From UBA3871 sp002392265 (lineage in GTDB: Bacteria; Bacillota; Clostridia; Peptostreptococcales; Anaerovoracaceae), in contig CAMOGS010000061.1 of NCBI GenBank assembly GCA_946614255.1, positions 1-32,523 of the forward strand: a stretch of DNA of 32,523 bases. Direction: 5' to 3'. A program made the translations under genes and the position numbers. Position 1 is the first letter of the stretch. Each line of letters opens with the position of its first letter. Under the pieces are notes generated by a model. That model made no database searches. It saw nothing but the letters and a program-made list of their open reading frames with translations, and was not told the origin of the DNA. This document shows positions 25,838 to 32,522 of this stretch, piece by piece.

Positions 25838-27741
25838 TAAAAATACTCGACAAATCGGTTGCCGACAGAATCGCTGCCGGCGAGGTGGTCGACAGACCGC
25901 TTTCCGTAGTAAAGGAACTTGTTGAAAATTCAATAGACGCAGGTGCAGGTACCATCGTTGTTGAAATCAAAGGTGGCGGAAAGAACTATATCCGCGTAAC
26001 CGACGACGGCTGCGGTATTCCCGAGGGCGAAGTTCAAATCGCCTTTGCAAGACATGCAACCAGTAAAATTGAGCACGACAGCGACCTGGGCCGAATCAGC
26101 ACGCTCGGCTTTAGAGGCGAAGCGCTGGCAAGCATCGCTGCTGTATCCCGGCTTGAAATTCTGACAAAGCCCACAAAACAGGCCATCGGGAGCAAGCTGA
26201 CGCTGCACGGCGGCGAAATCATGCAGGCCGAGCCGACAGGCTGCCCGGACGGCACGACGATTATTGTAAGCGATCTTTTCTACAACACACCCGCAAGTCT
26301 GAAGTTCATGAAGGCCGACAATGCTGAAAGTGCTCTGATTATAGACTTCGTGTCGCAGATGGCGCTGGCTTATCCAAAGATTCGTTTCCGTATGACAAGC
26401 GGAGGTAATATCCTCTTCAGCACAACAGGCCGCGGCAATCTCTATGAAACGATTCAAACGATATACGGTAAGGCTGTCGGAAGCGAGCTGGTACCTGTGG
26501 ATTTCACGTCGGGCTATCTTCATGTAAACGGATATGTTTCATCTCCGATGAACAATAAAACCAGCCGCAGGAGCCAGTTTTTCTTTGTAAACGGCCGCGT
26601 CATTTCTTCAAAGGTTATAGAAAAGGGTGTAAATCAGGCTTATCACGACAGGATGTTCGAGGGCAGATATCCGATTTGTTTTCTCTTTTTGGAGCTGCCT
26701 CCCGACAAGCTGGATGTGAACATTCACCCGAACAAAAGGGATGTACGCTTTGATGAGGAGGCCTTTGTTTCCGAAACCGTGACAAATTCAATAATTACAG
26801 CGCTCGACAGCAAGAATGCAATCTTTGGCGTTGCGGCCGATGCGATGTACAATTCGGATAAGCTGATGCAGGGGATGGACAGTCTTCGGAGCGAATCTCC
26901 AAAGCTGAATGAATTAAATAAATTATTTGCATTAACGCAAAAAACTAAACTTAATACCGAAAAGGAGCAGCAGGTTAACATAACAAATTTATTATCAACC
27001 ATGCGTGAAAATGCCGAAATTGCGAGCAATCTTTCATACAAAAAAGATGCTCCTGAGGATGGGTCGCGCTTTGATGTTGCCGCTGCAGAGCAAAAGGTTC
27101 CTTTACCGGTTTACGGTGAAAAAGGCCTCGATGTGACCGAACCGCCGAAGGTAATTCCTTTCAAATTCGAGAACTTAATTCCTCTCGGCTCCATTTTCGG
27201 GAAATATATTATGGCCGTTGACGGCGATACTTTCTATCTGATAGACCAGCATGCAGCACACGAAAGATGCTTTTTTGAAAAGCTGCTAAAGGAGTTTAAA
27301 GAGTCGGAAAAGCCGGTTCAGCCTATTATGGTTCCAATCATAATTAATGCTACTCCCGCGGCAGATGCACTTTCCGATGGATGGCTGAAGGTGCTTGAAA
27401 ATATGGGGTTTGAGATAGAAGGCTTTGGGCCGAAAACCTATGCGGTAAAGGCGATTCCGATGTTTATGAGCCTGCTTGAGGCTACCGATTTTCTGAATGC
27501 GTTTATAGAAAATTACGAGGAACGCATAGACATGAGCGATTATGGCAAGCTGAATGCCATAATAACGAAATCCTGCAAATCGGCAGTCAAGGGTAACGAC
27601 GTACTTCACATAGAAGAAATCAAGGCTCTGCTGATGGATATGTCACGTTGCAACAATCCTTATTCCTGTCCTCACGGCAGGCCTACATTTGTAAAATTTA
27701 CGCGCTACGAGCTTGACAAGTTCTTCAAGCGCATACAGTAA
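25834..27741 (+). CDS. mutL: DNA mismatch repair endonuclease MutL
   Basis: A GHKL ATPase of 635 residues. N-terminal motifs are ELVENSIDAGA (28-38), DDGCGIP (57-63) and GFRGEALASI. The C-terminal domain has the complete endonuclease signature DQHA-x2-E-x4-E beginning at residue 471 and the metal-binding CPHGRP at 612-617. The protein should therefore nick the daughter strand itself, as in bacteria that lack MutH. Residues ~335-430 form a variable linker. It overlaps mutS by 4 bp and ends 3 bp before miaA, the common Firmicute order. Confidence 0.98.
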   Translation: MIKILDKSVADRIAAGEVVDRPLSVVKELVENSIDAGAGTIVVEIKGGGKNYIRVTDDGCGIPEGEVQIAFARHATSKIEHDSDLGRISTLGFRGEALASIAAVSRLEILTKPTKQAIGSKLTLHGGEIMQAEPTGCPDGTTIIVSDLFYNTPASLKFMKADNAESALIIDFVSQMALAYPKIRFRMTSGGNILFSTTGRGNLYETIQTIYGKAVGSELVPVDFTSGYLHVNGYVSSPMNNKTSRRSQFFFVNGRVISSKVIEKGVNQAYHDRMFEGRYPICFLFLELPPDKLDVNIHPNKRDVRFDEEAFVSETVTNSIITALDSKNAIFGVAADAMYNSDKLMQGMDSLRSESPKLNELNKLFALTQKTKLNTEKEQQVNITNLLSTMRENAEIASNLSYKKDAPEDGSRFDVAAAEQKVPLPVYGEKGLDVTEPPKVIPFKFENLIPLGSIFGKYIMAVDGDTFYLIDQHAAHERCFFEKLLKEFKESEKPVQPIMVPIIINATPAADALSDGWLKVLENMGFEIEGFGPKTYAVKAIPMFMSLLEATDFLNAFIENYEERIDMSDYGKLNAIITKSCKSAVKGNDVLHIEEIKALLMDMSRCNNPYSCPHGRPTFVKFTRYELDKFFKRIQ

Positions 27742-27744
27742 AAT

Positions 27745-28674
27745 ATGAACAGAATTATCTGCGTATGCGGCCCGACCGCAGTAGGAAAAACCAAATATGC
27801 GATTGAGCTTGCAAAGGCTGTGAATGGCGAGGTTGTAAGCGCCGATTCCATGCAGCTTTATAAGTTTATGGATATCGGCTCGGCAAAGCCTACCGCTGAG
27901 GAGCAGGCGGAGGTCAGACATCATCTGGTGGACTTTGTTGACCCTCGTAGCGGCTTCAGTGTAGCCGAGTATCAGGCTGCCGCAAAGGCAGCGATAAACG
28001 ATATCTTTTCGCGCAGCAAGGTGCCGGTAATTTCAGGCGGCACAGGGCTGTACATCAGCTCGCTTATCTATGAAATGGATTTTGCGGGTGCACCTCGGGA
28101 TGACGGCTTTAGAGAAAGGCTGGAGGGGCTTGCAAAAGAGCGTGGAAAGGAATATGTGCACGGGCTTCTGCGTGAGCTGGACCCTGAGGCAGCAGAGCGT
28201 ATCCACCCGAACAATCTGAAAAAGCTTATTCGTGCCATAGAGGTTGCGGAGAGTACGGGGCGTGGGATTCCTGCGTTCGAGGAGAGCTTCAGGCCCACCG
28301 GCGATTATGGTTATGCGCTGATTGGGCTGATGCGGGACAGGCAGGAGCTTTATGACCGCATAGACAGGAGGGTGGATCTGCTTGTCGAAATGGGGCTTGA
28401 GGAGGAGATTAAAAGGCTTCTTGAAATGGGGCTTACAGCTGATGACATCTCAATGAAGGGCATAGGCTACAAGGAGATAATCGGATATTTTAACGGCGAA
28501 TATGACTTTGACGAGGCGGTGCGTCTGGTAAAGAGAAACACGCGCCACTATGCAAAGCGCCAGATGACCTGGCTCAGGCGTTATAAAGAGATGCGCTGGG
28601 TTAACTTAAGCGAGCTTGACGAGACTGCGGCGATGGCGGAAATACTTGCGATTGCCGGAAAACAGCGGTCTTAA
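27745..28674 (+). CDS. miaA: tRNA dimethylallyltransferase
   Basis: Transfers dimethylallyl from DMAPP to A37 of tRNAs reading UNN codons. The P-loop GPTAVGKT is at 8-15, followed by the substrate region VSADSMQLYKFMDIGSAK; KGIGYKEI and RHYAKRQMTWLRR near the C-terminus are family hallmarks. Length (309) is normal. DMAPP comes from the MEP pathway that dxs (20537) enters. hfq, which often follows miaA, is absent; a short repeat and a recombinase gene come next. Confidence 0.97.
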   Translation: MNRIICVCGPTAVGKTKYAIELAKAVNGEVVSADSMQLYKFMDIGSAKPTAEEQAEVRHHLVDFVDPRSGFSVAEYQAAAKAAINDIFSRSKVPVISGGTGLYISSLIYEMDFAGAPRDDGFRERLEGLAKERGKEYVHGLLRELDPEAAERIHPNNLKKLIRAIEVAESTGRGIPAFEESFRPTGDYGYALIGLMRDRQELYDRIDRRVDLLVEMGLEEEIKRLLEMGLTADDISMKGIGYKEIIGYFNGEYDFDEAVRLVKRNTRHYAKRQMTWLRRYKEMRWVNLSELDETAAMAEILAIAGKQRS

Positions 28675-28683
28675 GGCTGTGCG

Positions 28684-28725
28684 GGCTTGCGATTTTGCGG
28701 CCTTGCGACTTTGCGGCTTCGCGGC
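28684..28725 (+). repeat. Short GC-rich direct repeat before the recombinase gene
   Basis: Two near-identical units, GGCTTGCGATTTTGC (28684-28698) and GGCCTTGCGACTTTGC (28699-28714), are followed by a partial third, GGCTTCGCGGC (28715-28725). They fill most of the gap between miaA and the recombinase start. If the recombinase began at the TTG at 28695 the repeat would be translated; the ATG at 28743 leaves it non-coding. No function is evident. Confidence 0.6.
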
Positions 28726-28742
28726 GACCTGTGGTGAGAGTT

Positions 28743-29909
28743 ATGGATGAAGAAAAGAAAACAAAGATTGTAAAAGTTCATAACAAGAGCTCAAAGCCCG
28801 ACAATGTGGTGAAAAAAGAGCACGATATCGTGGCGGAATGCGCCGCTTTGGAGCGCGAGCTTCCGGGATTTTTGCGTGGCTATTTTTCTTATCTGCGTGG
28901 AAATGTGCTGCCTATGACGAGGCGTGCTTATCTTTTTGATGTGCGCTTTTTCTGCCACTATCTGATAACTGAGCGGCCGGACATAACGCCGGCAAAGGAG
29001 CCAAAGGATATCAAGCTTTCAGACTTTGCGCTGATTCAGGCTGTGGATATAAATATGTTCATAGATTTCTGCCGCCACTACGAAAAAGAGGGCGAAAAGG
29101 CTATCTACGTCTATGAAAACGGAAACAAGACGCTTGCGCGTAAAAAATCTTCGGTTTCGGTGCTTTTCAAACAGCTCTATCGTGACGGGCTGCTCGAGAA
29201 AAACATAACCGACGGCTTTGATCCGATTCGTGTGCCAAAGCCGGGAGAACGTGAAATCAAGGCGCTCCAGGACAACGAGGTTATGCTGATGCTCGACGCC
29301 GTTTCGACGGGTGTGGGTCTCACCGGCAAGGAGCACGACTACTGGGAAAAGACAAAAAAGCGCGACAAGGCGATTCTGATGCTGTTTATAACCTATGGGC
29401 TTCGTATTTCGGAGCTTCAGCAGCTGAACATTTCTTCGTTTAATTTCAACCGCGGCGAATTCAAAATTTACAGAAAGCGCGACAAGGAGTCCGTAATGCC
29501 GCTGAATGACTCGGTTACAGAGGTTGTTCTCGACTATATCAATAATGAGCGGCCAAAGGATGATCAGATTGTCGAGGAGCATCAGGATGCGCTGTTTATC
29601 TCGCTTCAGGGAAAGCGCATGACGGAAAGGTCGATTCGTGAGCTTTCGAAAAAATATACCTCAATTGGTATGCAGGTTTCGAGAAATGCAGGCTACAGTC
29701 CGCATAAGCTCAGGGCTACAGCCGCTACCAGCCTGATTGTCAGGGGGAATTCCATCTTTGACGTTCAGCAGCTTTTGGATCACGAGCAGGTCACAACGAC
29801 GCAGCTCTATGCGGCTCATAAAATGAACACAAAGCGCGATCTCGTGCGTGGCATGGAGTGGGAAAAGGAACGTAAAGAAGGTCAGTCATCGGACGATGAT
29901 GATAAATAA
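28743..29909 (+). CDS. Tyrosine recombinase (Xer/integrase family)
   Basis: A 388-residue tyrosine recombinase. The catalytic set is complete: R221 (YGLRISEL), a beta-hairpin lysine at K245 or K248 (YRKRDKES), H321 and R324 (HKLR), H347 (LDHEQ) and nucleophile Y356 (TTTQLYAAH). An N-terminal SAM-like DNA-binding domain occupies about 40-155. A charged segment at 194-210 and a ~35-residue Lys-rich N-terminus are larger than in XerC or XerD (~300 aa). The ATG at 28743 is preceded by GGTGAGAG; GTG at 28731 and TTG at 28695 are alternatives. No excisionase, phage or transposon genes are nearby, so a chromosomal Xer-like role is possible, but the sequence could equally be a lone integrase. A dif-like sequence lies just downstream. 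Confidence 0.88.
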   Translation: MDEEKKTKIVKVHNKSSKPDNVVKKEHDIVAECAALERELPGFLRGYFSYLRGNVLPMTRRAYLFDVRFFCHYLITERPDITPAKEPKDIKLSDFALIQAVDINMFIDFCRHYEKEGEKAIYVYENGNKTLARKKSSVSVLFKQLYRDGLLEKNITDGFDPIRVPKPGEREIKALQDNEVMLMLDAVSTGVGLTGKEHDYWEKTKKRDKAILMLFITYGLRISELQQLNISSFNFNRGEFKIYRKRDKESVMPLNDSVTEVVLDYINNERPKDDQIVEEHQDALFISLQGKRMTERSIRELSKKYTSIGMQVSRNAGYSPHKLRATAATSLIVRGNSIFDVQQLLDHEQVTTTQLYAAHKMNTKRDLVRGMEWEKERKEGQSSDDDDK

Positions 29910-29972
29910 TAGATAAATAATAAATGATGATAACAGGTAAATCCGGAAAAATCCATGTGATTTCGGAGGGCT

Positions 29973-30000
29973 TGTTTACATAATATTTTTATTGACAACG
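29973..30000 (-). other. dif-like 28-bp sequence
   Basis: Read on the minus strand the site is CGTTGTCAATA, a 6-bp centre AAAATA, and TTATGTAAACA, the 11-6-11 layout of Xer recombination sites. The last arm matches the conserved XerD-type arm TTATGTAAACT at 10 of 11 positions; the other arm is weak (about 4 of 11 against the Bacillus-type XerC arm). The arms are symmetric at 6 of 11 positions, similar to known dif sites. It lies 63 bp after the recombinase stop and just before the next gene. The 9-mer TTATGTAAA also occurs by chance inside aspS at 3903-3911, so the match is suggestive only. Confidence 0.35.
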
Positions 30001-30010
30001 GAGTTAGAAA

Positions 30011-31303
30011 ATGCAAGAAAAAACGTTTAATTTATTAAAGGATTCATTCGGAATTGATGAACCGATATTAAAGCTTATAGACGAATCAGAGCAGGCTGCA
30101 TTGCCTGTTTTTGAAAGACTCGACGACATTATGGCTTTCAATCAGTACAAGATTCTGTCTGCTTTCCAGAAGAATCAGATCAGCGACATGCACTTTGGCT
30201 GGAACACCGGCTATGGCTACGACGATCCGGGCCGTGCAGCGCTCGAACGCGTATATGCCGACGTTTTCAAGACTGACGCGGCGCTCTGCAGACCGACTAT
30301 CGTAAACGGCACGCATGCGCTCTCTATCACGCTGCTTGGAATCCTGCGTCCGGGCGATGAACTGATTTACTGCACGGGCGGGCCTTACGACACGCTCGAG
30401 ACCGTAATCGGTATCCGCGGCACAGGCATGGGCAGTCTCAAGGACTACGGCATCACGTACAAGCAGGTTGAGCTAAAGCCCGACGGCAGCATAGATTTGG
30501 AGGCCCTTGGCCGTGCAATCGGCCCGAAGACACGCATGTGCACGGTTCAGCGCGCCACAGGCTACGGCTGGAGAAAGGCTATAACAATCGACCAGATACG
30601 CGAATGGGCCGGCTTTGTAAAGAGCGTTCGCAGTGACATCATCTGCATGGTGGACAACTGCTACGGTGAGTTTTTGGACACACTCGAGGCCACAGAAGTC
30701 GGAGCTGATGTAATCGCAGGCTCGCTTATAAAAAATCCGGGCGGTGGAATTGCGCTTACAGGAGGCTATGTGGCCGGTCGCGAGGATCTCATCGAGAACA
30801 TCTCTTACCGAATGACCTGCCCGGGAATCGGCGGCGAATGCGGGCTTACATTTGGTCAGACTCGTGCGATGTTCCAGGGACTTTTCACGGCGCCGAAGGT
30901 TGTAAACGGTGCAGTAAAGGGATCCGTTCTTTGCGGCGAAGTGTTCAAAAGACTGGGCTTCGATGTTTGCCCGCAGCCTGAGGATATCCGTTCCGACATA
31001 ATACAGGCGGTCAGACTCGGCTCCGCTGAAGCTGTGGTTACGTTCTGCGAGGGCATTCAGGCTGCTGCGCCTATCGATGCTCATGTGGCTCCAATTCCTT
31101 GGGATATGCCGGGATATGAAAGTGAAGTTGTTATGGCGGCAGGGGCGTTCGTTCAGGGCTCGTCAATCGAGCTTTCGGCAGATGCGCCAATCCGCGAACC
31201 GTACAATGTTTACTTCCAGGGCGGTCTGACTTACGAACACACAAAGTTCGGCGTAATAAAGGCCGTGAAGGCACTGTATGATAAAGGGCTTATAGAGCTC
31301 TAA
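30011..31303 (+). CDS. Methionine gamma-lyase family PLP-dependent protein (YnbB-like)
   Basis: A 430-residue fold-type I PLP enzyme of the group formerly called aluminium resistance protein. The Schiff-base lysine is K241 in GSLIKNPGGG; the cofactor aspartate is D215 (MVDNCYGE). GWNTGYGYDDPGR near 63-75 and TGGPYDTLE near 122-130 are family hallmarks. Members are annotated as methionine gamma-lyase, releasing methanethiol, ammonia and 2-oxobutyrate, but activity on this substrate is shown for few. In Firmicutes the gene usually lies near miaA, hfq, glnR or lexA, which agrees with the LexA-regulated gene that follows. Ribosome site GGAG stands 7 bp before the ATG. Confidence 0.9.
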   Translation: MQEKTFNLLKDSFGIDEPILKLIDESEQAALPVFERLDDIMAFNQYKILSAFQKNQISDMHFGWNTGYGYDDPGRAALERVYADVFKTDAALCRPTIVNGTHALSITLLGILRPGDELIYCTGGPYDTLETVIGIRGTGMGSLKDYGITYKQVELKPDGSIDLEALGRAIGPKTRMCTVQRATGYGWRKAITIDQIREWAGFVKSVRSDIICMVDNCYGEFLDTLEATEVGADVIAGSLIKNPGGGIALTGGYVAGREDLIENISYRMTCPGIGGECGLTFGQTRAMFQGLFTAPKVVNGAVKGSVLCGEVFKRLGFDVCPQPEDIRSDIIQAVRLGSAEAVVTFCEGIQAAAPIDAHVAPIPWDMPGYESEVVMAAGAFVQGSSIELSADAPIREPYNVYFQGGLTYEHTKFGVIKAVKALYDKGLIEL

Positions 31304-31310
31304 AGAAAAA

Positions 31311-31375
31311 AGCTAATCTGAAAGCTAATCTGGGGACAGGCCCCAAATTAGCTTTTTTTCTAATTTGGGGACAGG
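31311..31375. repeat. Direct and inverted copies of a CTAATYTGGGGACAGG element
   Basis: The decamer AGCTAATCTG occurs at 31311-31320 and again at 31323-31332, where it continues into GGGACAGG. A third copy, CTAATTTGGGGACAGG, is at 31360-31375. In addition CCCCAAATTAG (31341-31351) is a perfect 11-bp inverted complement of CTAATTTGGGG (31360-31370), so this arm can pair either way. The composition recalls REP-like palindromic elements, but no transposase gene is in the window. Confidence 0.65.
31323..31359 (+). terminator. Strong intrinsic terminator after the methionine gamma-lyase family gene
   Basis: A 13-bp stem with one mismatch (AGCTAATCTGGGG, 31323-31335, with CCCCAAATTAGCT, 31341-31353) and a 5-base loop ACAGG is followed by seven T. 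This should stop transcription from the upstream gene and insulate the SOS-type promoter downstream. Confidence 0.9.
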
Positions 31376-31408
31376 TTAGAGTGTATGACAAAGTGTTTGA
31401 AAAAAAAA

Positions 31409-31422
31409 TGCACATTTGTTCT
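31409..31422. promoter_or_regulatory. LexA-like box 1 (weak)
   Basis: TGCACATTTGTTCT has one intact half (GAAC on the minus strand) and one degenerate half. It lies upstream of the -35 box of the LysM gene promoter and 32 bp from box 2. Taken alone it would not be called; its phasing with the other two sites makes it plausible. Confidence 0.4.
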
Positions 31423-31430
31423 TTTTTATA

Positions 31431-31459
31431 TTGACATTATCGAACAGTTGTTTTATAAT
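31431..31459 (+). promoter_or_regulatory. Consensus sigma-A promoter of the LysM/YneA-like gene
   Basis: TTGACA at 31431-31436 and TATAAT at 31454-31459 match consensus fully with a 17-bp spacer. It is the strongest promoter seen in the window and lies about 54 bp before the LysM gene start. LexA-like boxes overlap the spacer and the start region, so the promoter is probably silent until DNA damage. Confidence 0.88.
31441..31454. promoter_or_regulatory. LexA-like box 2 in the promoter spacer
   Basis: CGAACAGTTGTTTT fits the Firmicute SOS box CGAAC-N4-GTTYG at all defined positions but the last. It fills the spacer between -35 and -10, where bound LexA would exclude RNA polymerase. This is the best of the three boxes by position. 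Confidence 0.75.
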
Positions 31460-31473
31460 CTAAATATCAAATG

Positions 31474-31487
31474 AGAACATTTGTTTC
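31474..31487. promoter_or_regulatory. LexA-like box 3 after the transcription start
   Basis: AGAACATTTGTTTC contains GAAC-N4-GTTT and agrees with CGAACATATGTTCG at 10 of 14 positions. It lies about 15-28 bp after the -10 box, in the untranslated leader, 33 bp from box 2. Roadblock or cooperative repression is likely if LexA binds. Confidence 0.65.
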
Positions 31488-31512
31488 AAAAGGGCAAAAC
31501 AGGAGGGTAATC

Positions 31513-31824
31513 ATGGATATTTGCGGAAAGACATACAGAATCAAATCAAGAACCAGATTTATTATATTTGTGGTTTTACTTACGGTATTTGCTGTAGGCC
31601 TGGTTAATACAGTCCTCGGACATTACAATGCATCATCATTAACGGTTCGTGAATACGTAAATATCACAGTTCAATCCGGTGATACACTTTGGAATATTGC
31701 TTCAGAATATATGTCGGCTGATACCGATGTTCGTCATGCTGTTTATACGCTGTGCGAAATTAACGATATCGATTCCGGCGATATATATCCCGGTCAGGTT
31801 TTAACCGTTCCGGTGTATAACTAA
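31513..31824 (+). CDS. SOS-type cell division suppressor, YneA-like (membrane anchor plus LysM)
   Basis: A 103-residue protein with a short basic N-terminus (KSRTRF), one transmembrane helix at about 15-35 and an extracellular LysM domain at about 50-101 (ITVQSGDTLWNIASEY ... YPGQVLTVPV). This is the architecture of B. subtilis YneA, an SOS-induced inhibitor of division. The ATG at 31513 follows AGGAGGG by 5 bp; an in-frame ATG at 31471 has no ribosome site and overlaps LexA-like box 3. Consensus promoter and three candidate LexA boxes support SOS control. lexA, usually divergent from yneA, is not next to it here. A generic LysM cell-wall protein is the alternative, but the regulation argues for YneA. 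Confidence 0.82.
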   Translation: MDICGKTYRIKSRTRFIIFVVLLTVFAVGLVNTVLGHYNASSLTVREYVNITVQSGDTLWNIASEYMSADTDVRHAVYTLCEINDIDSGDIYPGQVLTVPVYN

Positions 31825-31854
31825 AGCTTATCCAAATATCATTCATACACTCAA

Positions 31855-31896
31855 CAAACGGGGCACGGCTTTAGCTGCGCTCTGTTTGCATTTTTT
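31855..31896 (+). terminator. Intrinsic terminator after the LysM gene
   Basis: CAAACGGGGC (31855-31864) pairs along its full length, with two G-T wobbles, with GCTCTGTTTG (31879-31888). The inner CGGC and GCTG extend the stem, and six T follow at 31891-31896. The LysM gene thus forms a single-gene transcript. Confidence 0.85.
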
Positions 31897-32072
31897 GTCA
31901 GCTGTTCATGCACTTTTTTACCATATTTAAGATTTAATGCTATTTTTGTTATAAATCGGAGGATATATTTATCGACCCACACAAAAAAAGTCTCTTAAAA
32001 CGCAAAATAGAGCCTCGTTTTCTGCGCACATTGAAATTTCAACGTTTGTAGCACATTCTTATGTGGTTCGGG

Positions 32073-32114
32073 GCAATTTTACATGAATTCTGTTGAGTTC
32101 AGGTAAAATTTTGC
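32073..32114. repeat. Imperfect inverted repeat / hairpin
   Basis: GCAATTTTACATGAATTC (32073-32090) and GAGTTCAGGTAAAATTTTGC (32095-32114) can form a stem of about 16 pairs with one wobble, one mismatch and a two-base bulge around a TGTT loop. No T tract follows, so it is not a standard terminator. It could be a structured RNA, a protein-binding palindrome or a remnant of a mobile repeat. Confidence 0.55.
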
Positions 32115-32191
32115 ATGGGTCGTGGCTCGAAATCTTTAAATTAACGAAAGGATCATAAGAGTTGAACTCAGTATAATAAAATATGATAACG

Positions 32192-32275
32192 GTAGAATAA
32201 ATGTAGAATAAAAGTAGAACAAAGGTAGAATAAAGATATAACAATGGTAGAATAATGTAGAATAAAGATAGAATC
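32192..32275. repeat. Degenerate 11-bp tandem repeat array (GTAGAATAAAN)
   Basis: About seven units are visible. They begin at 32192 (GTAGAATAAAT), 32203 (GTAGAATAAAA), 32214 (GTAGAACAAAG), 32225 (GTAGAATAAAG), a diverged unit at 32237, 32247 (GTAGAATAAT), 32257 (GTAGAATAAAGA), and a partial unit at 32269. Unit length is 10-12 bp, close to one turn of the helix. The varying length and shifting frame argue against coding. Confidence 0.85.
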
Positions 32276-32387
32276 GAAGAATTTAAGATATGGCGAGAGA
32301 GCCTGAAATTGCGGATTCGGGGGCTTTGGGCCGTTTTGTGTATATATCATTTCCGAAAATTATGATTTTAGGAATAGTTGTGCCAAT

Positions 32388-32412
32388 CAAAATTGGCCCC
32401 TCTTCGGGGCTA
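32388..32412 (-). terminator. Possible terminator of a minus-strand gene entering from the right
   Basis: On the minus strand TTAGCCCC, loop GAAGA and GGGGCCAA form a stem of 7 pairs with one mismatch, followed by TTTTGATT. It lies 14 bp beyond the stop codon of the minus-strand frame at 32427. The T tract is short. On the + strand the same stem is followed by TAATTATTTTATCCTTTT, so it could act in both directions. Confidence 0.45.
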
Positions 32413-32426
32413 ATTATTTTATCCTT

Positions 32427-32522
32427 TTATAAGAACCCTAATTGTTTTAATGCGAATATCCATCCAAACAAAGTCAGGCAAGATAATACTGTTGTAAACG
32501 TAACCATTTCTCCGGTTAAATC
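32427..32522 (-). CDS. Possible 3' end of a minus-strand small membrane protein (partial)
   Basis: A minus-strand frame open from the right window edge ends at a TAA at 32427-32429. Its 31 visible residues contain one hydrophobic segment (VTFTTVLSCLTLFGWIFAL) ending in KQLGFL, as in the last helix of a membrane protein. A terminator-like hairpin follows at the expected distance. The family is not recognised. A + strand frame from 32362 is also open to the edge and cannot be excluded, so the call is tentative. Confidence 0.35.
   Translation of the reverse strand, partial: DLTGEMVTFTTVLSCLTLFGWIFALKQLGFL

Larger units (their letters stand above)
31897..32426. other. Non-coding AT-rich stretch of about 530 bp
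   Basis: No reading frame with a start, ribosome site and protein-like composition was found on either strand. A GGAGG-like sequence near 31958 is not followed by a usable start. The stretch contains an imperfect hairpin (32073-32114), an 11-bp tandem repeat array (32192-32275) and two small hairpins near 32383-32412. Two minus-strand frames of about 60 codons run through the repeat array but have repeat-derived Tyr/Phe/Leu-rich sequence and no ribosome sites. Confidence 0.6.

Noticed and set aside
29942..29967. Hairpin between the recombinase stop and the dif-like site
   Set aside because: Stem is broken by two bulges and lacks a T tract, so it is too weak to call a terminator.
31965..32050. 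Short frame after a GGAGG-like sequence, beginning at ATA or ATT near 31967
   Set aside because: There is no standard start codon and only about 28 codons; no recognisable product.
32059..32350. Two minus-strand frames of about 60 codons rich in Tyr, Phe and Leu
   Set aside because: They are produced by the 11-bp repeat array read in different frames, have no ribosome sites and resemble no protein family.
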